Under the pieces are notes generated by a model. That model did not search any database, was not told the DNA's origin, and saw only the letters and a list, made by a program, of their open reading frames with translations. From Hyphomicrobium sp. (GTDB lineage: Bacteria; Pseudomonadota; Alphaproteobacteria; Rhizobiales; Hyphomicrobiaceae), in the NCBI GenBank assembly GCA_022841965.1, contig JALHQM010000017.1, positions 1 through 46,298 of the forward strand: a stretch of 46,298 bases of DNA, written 5' to 3'. A program made the position numbers and the translations under genes. This document shows, one piece after another, positions 44,039-46,298 of this stretch (its first letter is position 1; each line of letters begins with the position of its first letter).

Positions 44039-45148
44039 TCAGGACCCGGCGCGCGGGGGCAGAGTGAACTGCAGCAGCAGGGTGCGCTGAAGGATGCGAT
44101 TGAAGTTGTCGTCGGAGATAATGGTCAAAACCGTGTCGCCGTTGGCGGCGGTATGAACGGCCAAGCCTTCCATGTTGTCGATCTCATCCGACATGTCGGC
44201 TTCGAGCAGAACTTCGCCATCCAGAAGTGCGCCGGGTTTTAGAGCGGCAGATTCGATTTGACGCAGGCGCATACGCACGCCCTCGAAGATCGTAAAACGG
44301 CGCTCGAGAAGAAGGAGCGTTCCGTCGGTCAATGATGCTGTGGCGGTCAACGCGAAGCCACCGCGCGAGACGACGTTCATAGGCTGCGGCTTGCCATCAA
44401 TCCAGATCCAGCCGGCGTGCCGATTGTTGCTGGCTGCGTTTTCGGAGAAGGCCACAATGCGGCCTTTGTGGGGACCGCCGCGCATGACGGTCATCGCTTC
44501 CAAACCATCACGCGAGAATTTTCGGAGCGCTGCGGGTGGTGCAATGATTTCGCGTGGAAGGCCCGGTGCGCCGTTTGTGACGTCGTAGCGGACGAGGCGG
44601 TTCTTCTGCTCGTACGCGACCAGAATTTCACCTTTTGCAAGCGATCCTGACATCAACGCGAGGTCCTCGGCATCGCGCTCGCGGTTGCGGCGCAGGGGCT
44701 TGCCGTCGCGGGCGACAAGCGATCCGATGGCGGCAGATGAGAGGCCCGTCGGGCGCGTTCCGGTGTAGTCGATGCGGGCTTTGAGCCAGCCGCCGGCGTC
44801 GGATATGGCCAACAGATCACGGCCATCGGCGGAGACGAGTAGGCCAGAGTAGCCGCCAAACTTATCCGTTTGAGCCGAGAGCACTATCCCGCCGCGCCAC
44901 ACGAGAGGACCTTGAGGAGCAGTGGCGCCGCCGGTTTTGGTGAATGAGGCGAGCGGGGCTGCCGTAATGGGCAGCGGTTGTGGTTTGTCCAATCCAAGTG
45001 ACGGTTTGGAATTGGCGGCCAATGCGATCGAGCCCGATACGATGACCGCGCCTGTGATAACACTCGCGGCGACGAGACCTGCGCGCACCGGCTTTAGACC
45101 CGGGGTGAAGCGCTGGTTCATGGGAAGACTGGTGGGCACGGCTCTCAC
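44039..45148 (-). CDS. Secreted esterase-like phytase-family protein
   Basis: 369 residues from GTG 45148, which has GGGAG 6 nt upstream; ATG 45121 is an alternative with a weaker site. A membrane/signal helix (AGLVAASVITGAVIVSGSIA) is followed by a beta-propeller-like domain of the 'esterase-like activity of phytase' family (PF13449-like): 'FGGYSGLLVSADGRDLLAIS', 'RERDAEDLALM', 'FSRDGLEAMTVMRGG' and 'EIDNMEGLAVHTAANGDTVL'. The acidic residues of the repeated (D/N)(A/M)E(D/G)LA motifs are present. It probably acts in the periplasm on a phosphoester or ester, substrate unknown. It lies downstream of the XRE regulator on the same strand (64 bp). Confidence 0.86.
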   Translation of the reverse strand: MRAVPTSLPMNQRFTPGLKPVRAGLVAASVITGAVIVSGSIALAANSKPSLGLDKPQPLPITAAPLASFTKTGGATAPQGPLVWRGGIVLSAQTDKFGGYSGLLVSADGRDLLAISDAGGWLKARIDYTGTRPTGLSSAAIGSLVARDGKPLRRNRERDAEDLALMSGSLAKGEILVAYEQKNRLVRYDVTNGAPGLPREIIAPPAALRKFSRDGLEAMTVMRGGPHKGRIVAFSENAASNNRHAGWIWIDGKPQPMNVVSRGGFALTATASLTDGTLLLLERRFTIFEGVRMRLRQIESAALKPGALLDGEVLLEADMSDEIDNMEGLAVHTAANGDTVLTIISDDNFNRILQRTLLLQFTLPPRAGS

Positions 45149-45212
45149 TCGACACTCCCCAGCACATGGCCCACACGGCCACTGGCTTCATACACGAGAT
45201 CCATTGGCACAC

Positions 45213-45971
45213 CTACACAGGCAGCAGCACGGCAAAACTTTCGTCCAGCGTGCGGCGAAGAAGCGTGCGGTAGCGGGCGTAGTCGGGTTGGCCTTGCGAA
45301 ATGCGGCCGAATACGACTTTCGACGCGGCGTCGAGCGGCAGTAGTGCGATGGGTGCGGCGACGGGGGTCAGTTGCGATCCGCGTCCGGAGATGAGCGTGG
45401 CGAGAAGACCGTGCATCGCGCCTTGGCTTGCCGGGCGCGAAAGAATGACGAGACGCTGCTGGCCGTGCCGGTTGGTGACAAGGTAGATGTGGCCGGTCTG
45501 CGTCGGCATGGCGACGAACCCATGCTGCGTAAAAGCGCCATCTACGCGTTCGCTTTCGCGGAAGTTCAGACAGGCTTGTGTGTCGTCCCAGCGGATATCG
45601 ATGCGGAACGCGGATATGGCCGAGCGCTCGCCGAACGATGGAATGAGCGTGAGGTAGGCACCTTCGAGCCATGCCACCTGCGCGCGGGCGTAGCTGCCCA
45701 AGTCGTCAGGTGCGATCACCGGGCGGTCACTGGCGCGGCGCGCACCATTGGACCGGACCGGGCGCAACGATACGCCCAATGCTTCTTCCAGCCGGACAAG
45801 TGTGGCGAGGGTGAAGGTGCGGCGGCCGGAGAGAACTTTCTCCAGCGTCGAAACGCTGATGCGCGCATCGTCGGCGAGGCGTTGGCGGGAGATACGGCGG
45901 CGCGCGAGTTCTTCGCGGACGCGCACAATCACGCTTTCGACGTCATCGCTGGAGAGGTGGCGGTCGGGCAT
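45213..45971 (-). CDS. XRE-family transcriptional regulator
   Basis: 252 residues. The N-terminal HTH (about 16–70) has 'RISRQRLADDARISVSTLEK' and 'VLSGRRTFTLATLVRLEEAL', a clear Cro/C1-type DNA-binding fold. The remaining 175 residues are an uncharacterised ligand or sensor region ('RIDIRWDDTQACLNFRESER', 'GHIYLVTNRHGQQRLVI') of a type I recall fused to XRE domains in Rhizobiales. It is divergent from the secreted protein gene at 46180 and precedes the esterase gene, either of which may be a target. Ligand unknown. Confidence 0.87.
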   Translation of the reverse strand: MPDRHLSSDDVESVIVRVREELARRRISRQRLADDARISVSTLEKVLSGRRTFTLATLVRLEEALGVSLRPVRSNGARRASDRPVIAPDDLGSYARAQVAWLEGAYLTLIPSFGERSAISAFRIDIRWDDTQACLNFRESERVDGAFTQHGFVAMPTQTGHIYLVTNRHGQQRLVILSRPASQGAMHGLLATLISGRGSQLTPVAAPIALLPLDAASKVVFGRISQGQPDYARYRTLLRRTLDESFAVLLPV

Positions 45972-46063
45972 GGTGAGCGGCTTTAGGGCTGTAGCGAGGA
46001 GAATGACTTGGGATCGGCCAGTTCCAACCTATCCGTACACAACGGGGCAGGATGAGGGCAACG

Positions 46064-46095
46064 CTGGCTGAACGCTCCGTTCAGAGCCAGTTCAT
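46064..46095 (+). promoter_or_regulatory. Possible response-regulator site upstream of the secreted protein gene
   Basis: Direct repeats GTTCAG (46079–46084) and GTTCAT (46090–46095) are 11 bp apart, one helical turn. The first is also the right arm of CTGAACG/CGTTCAG (46068–46074 with 46078–46084), extended by CTGGCT and AGCCAG. Such spacing is common in two-component response regulator sites. It lies about 85 bp before ATG 46180. The regulator is not identifiable. Confidence 0.4.
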
Positions 46096-46179
46096 CCGCC
46101 GCATGGCTCAATCACCCTCATGCTGGTTCGACCGGGGATCGTTCCCGGGGCCAGAGAAGACAAATGAGGAGTTCGATCC

Positions 46180-46298
46180 ATGAAGCGCCTTTTGACTGCC
46201 ACGATCGTTGCGAGTGGCCTTCTGTTCGCCGGCGCCGCAGCACCGGCATTCGCTGATCCGGGCTATGGCCGGGGTGATGGTGTTCATCGCGATGGCGG
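46180..46298 (+). CDS. Secreted protein (5' end only)
   Basis: The window ends inside this gene. ATG 46180 is preceded by GAGGAG (46166–46171) 8 nt upstream. The visible 39 residues form a signal peptide (MKRLLTATIVASGLLFAGAA, cleavage after about 'AFA') and the beginning of a Gly/Asp/Arg-rich mature part (DPGYGRGDGVHRDGG). Such short Gly-rich periplasmic proteins are frequent in Rhizobiales. Function cannot be told from the fragment. Confidence 0.8.
   Translation, partial: MKRLLTATIVASGLLFAGAAAPAFADPGYGRGDGVHRDG

Overview
The window looks like chromosomal DNA of an alphaproteobacterium in the order Hyphomicrobiales (Rhizobiales). It is GC-rich, and several gene orders fit that group: lysC–ptsP–HTH/membrane protein–prfA–prmC–DUF4167, and SUV3-like helicase–S4 protein–7Fe ferredoxin–CarD. 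Single-copy DUF families typical of the group (DUF4167, DUF2189, DUF502, DUF3108, DUF4112) also occur. A Hyphomicrobium-like bacterium is a reasonable guess, but it is an inference from recalled family patterns and was not searched.

Layout. 1–1.8 kb: the 3' end of dprA, a small secreted protein, a conserved hypothetical and a UspA protein, with a palindromic FNR/FixK-type box between the divergent genes. 1.75–4.3 kb: a small protein, then groES–groEL behind a heat-shock-type promoter and a CIRCE operator, closed by a strong terminator. 4.3–7.5 kb: a secreted beta-type protein and two tandem secreted paralogs of unknown function. 7.7–9.7 kb: membrane proteins (ICMT/NnrU-like methyltransferase, DUF3429, DUF502). 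9.9–14.0 kb: an accessory-looking operon of acyltransferase-like protein, acyl carrier protein, AMP-forming ligase and PLP decarboxylase. The last three resemble the set associated with exosortase A and exopolysaccharide loci. 14.1–16.2 kb: DUF2189 and MgtC/DUF4010 membrane proteins. 16.3–24.4 kb: the housekeeping block DUF4167, prmC, prfA, a RodZ-like HTH protein, ptsP and lysC, all on the minus strand. Two related CTAG-ended palindromes lie between lysC and ptsP. 24.7–30.3 kb: ubiG and a run of small membrane or stress-type proteins, a flavodoxin-like protein, a CBS-domain transporter-type protein and a bactofilin. 31.1–36.4 kb: a 1461-residue RTX/cadherin-like type I secretion substrate and a secreted nuclease-fold protein that lacks key catalytic residues. 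36.4–42.2 kb: CarD with a very long Lys/Ala/Pro N-terminal tail, fdxA, an S4/Hsp15 protein and a SUV3-like helicase. 42.4–46.3 kb: DUF3108, rpmB (clear promoter, terminator-like leader hairpin, terminator), a phytase-like esterase, an XRE regulator and the start of a secreted protein.

Most of the window is ordinary core genome. The parts that deserve a second look are the ACP/ligase/decarboxylase/acyltransferase operon, the twin CTAG palindromes in the ptsP leader, the rpmB leader hairpin, the CarD tail, the FixK-type box with its divergent genes, and the tandem secreted paralogs. No tRNA, rRNA, CRISPR array, transposase, integrase or complete defence system was seen.
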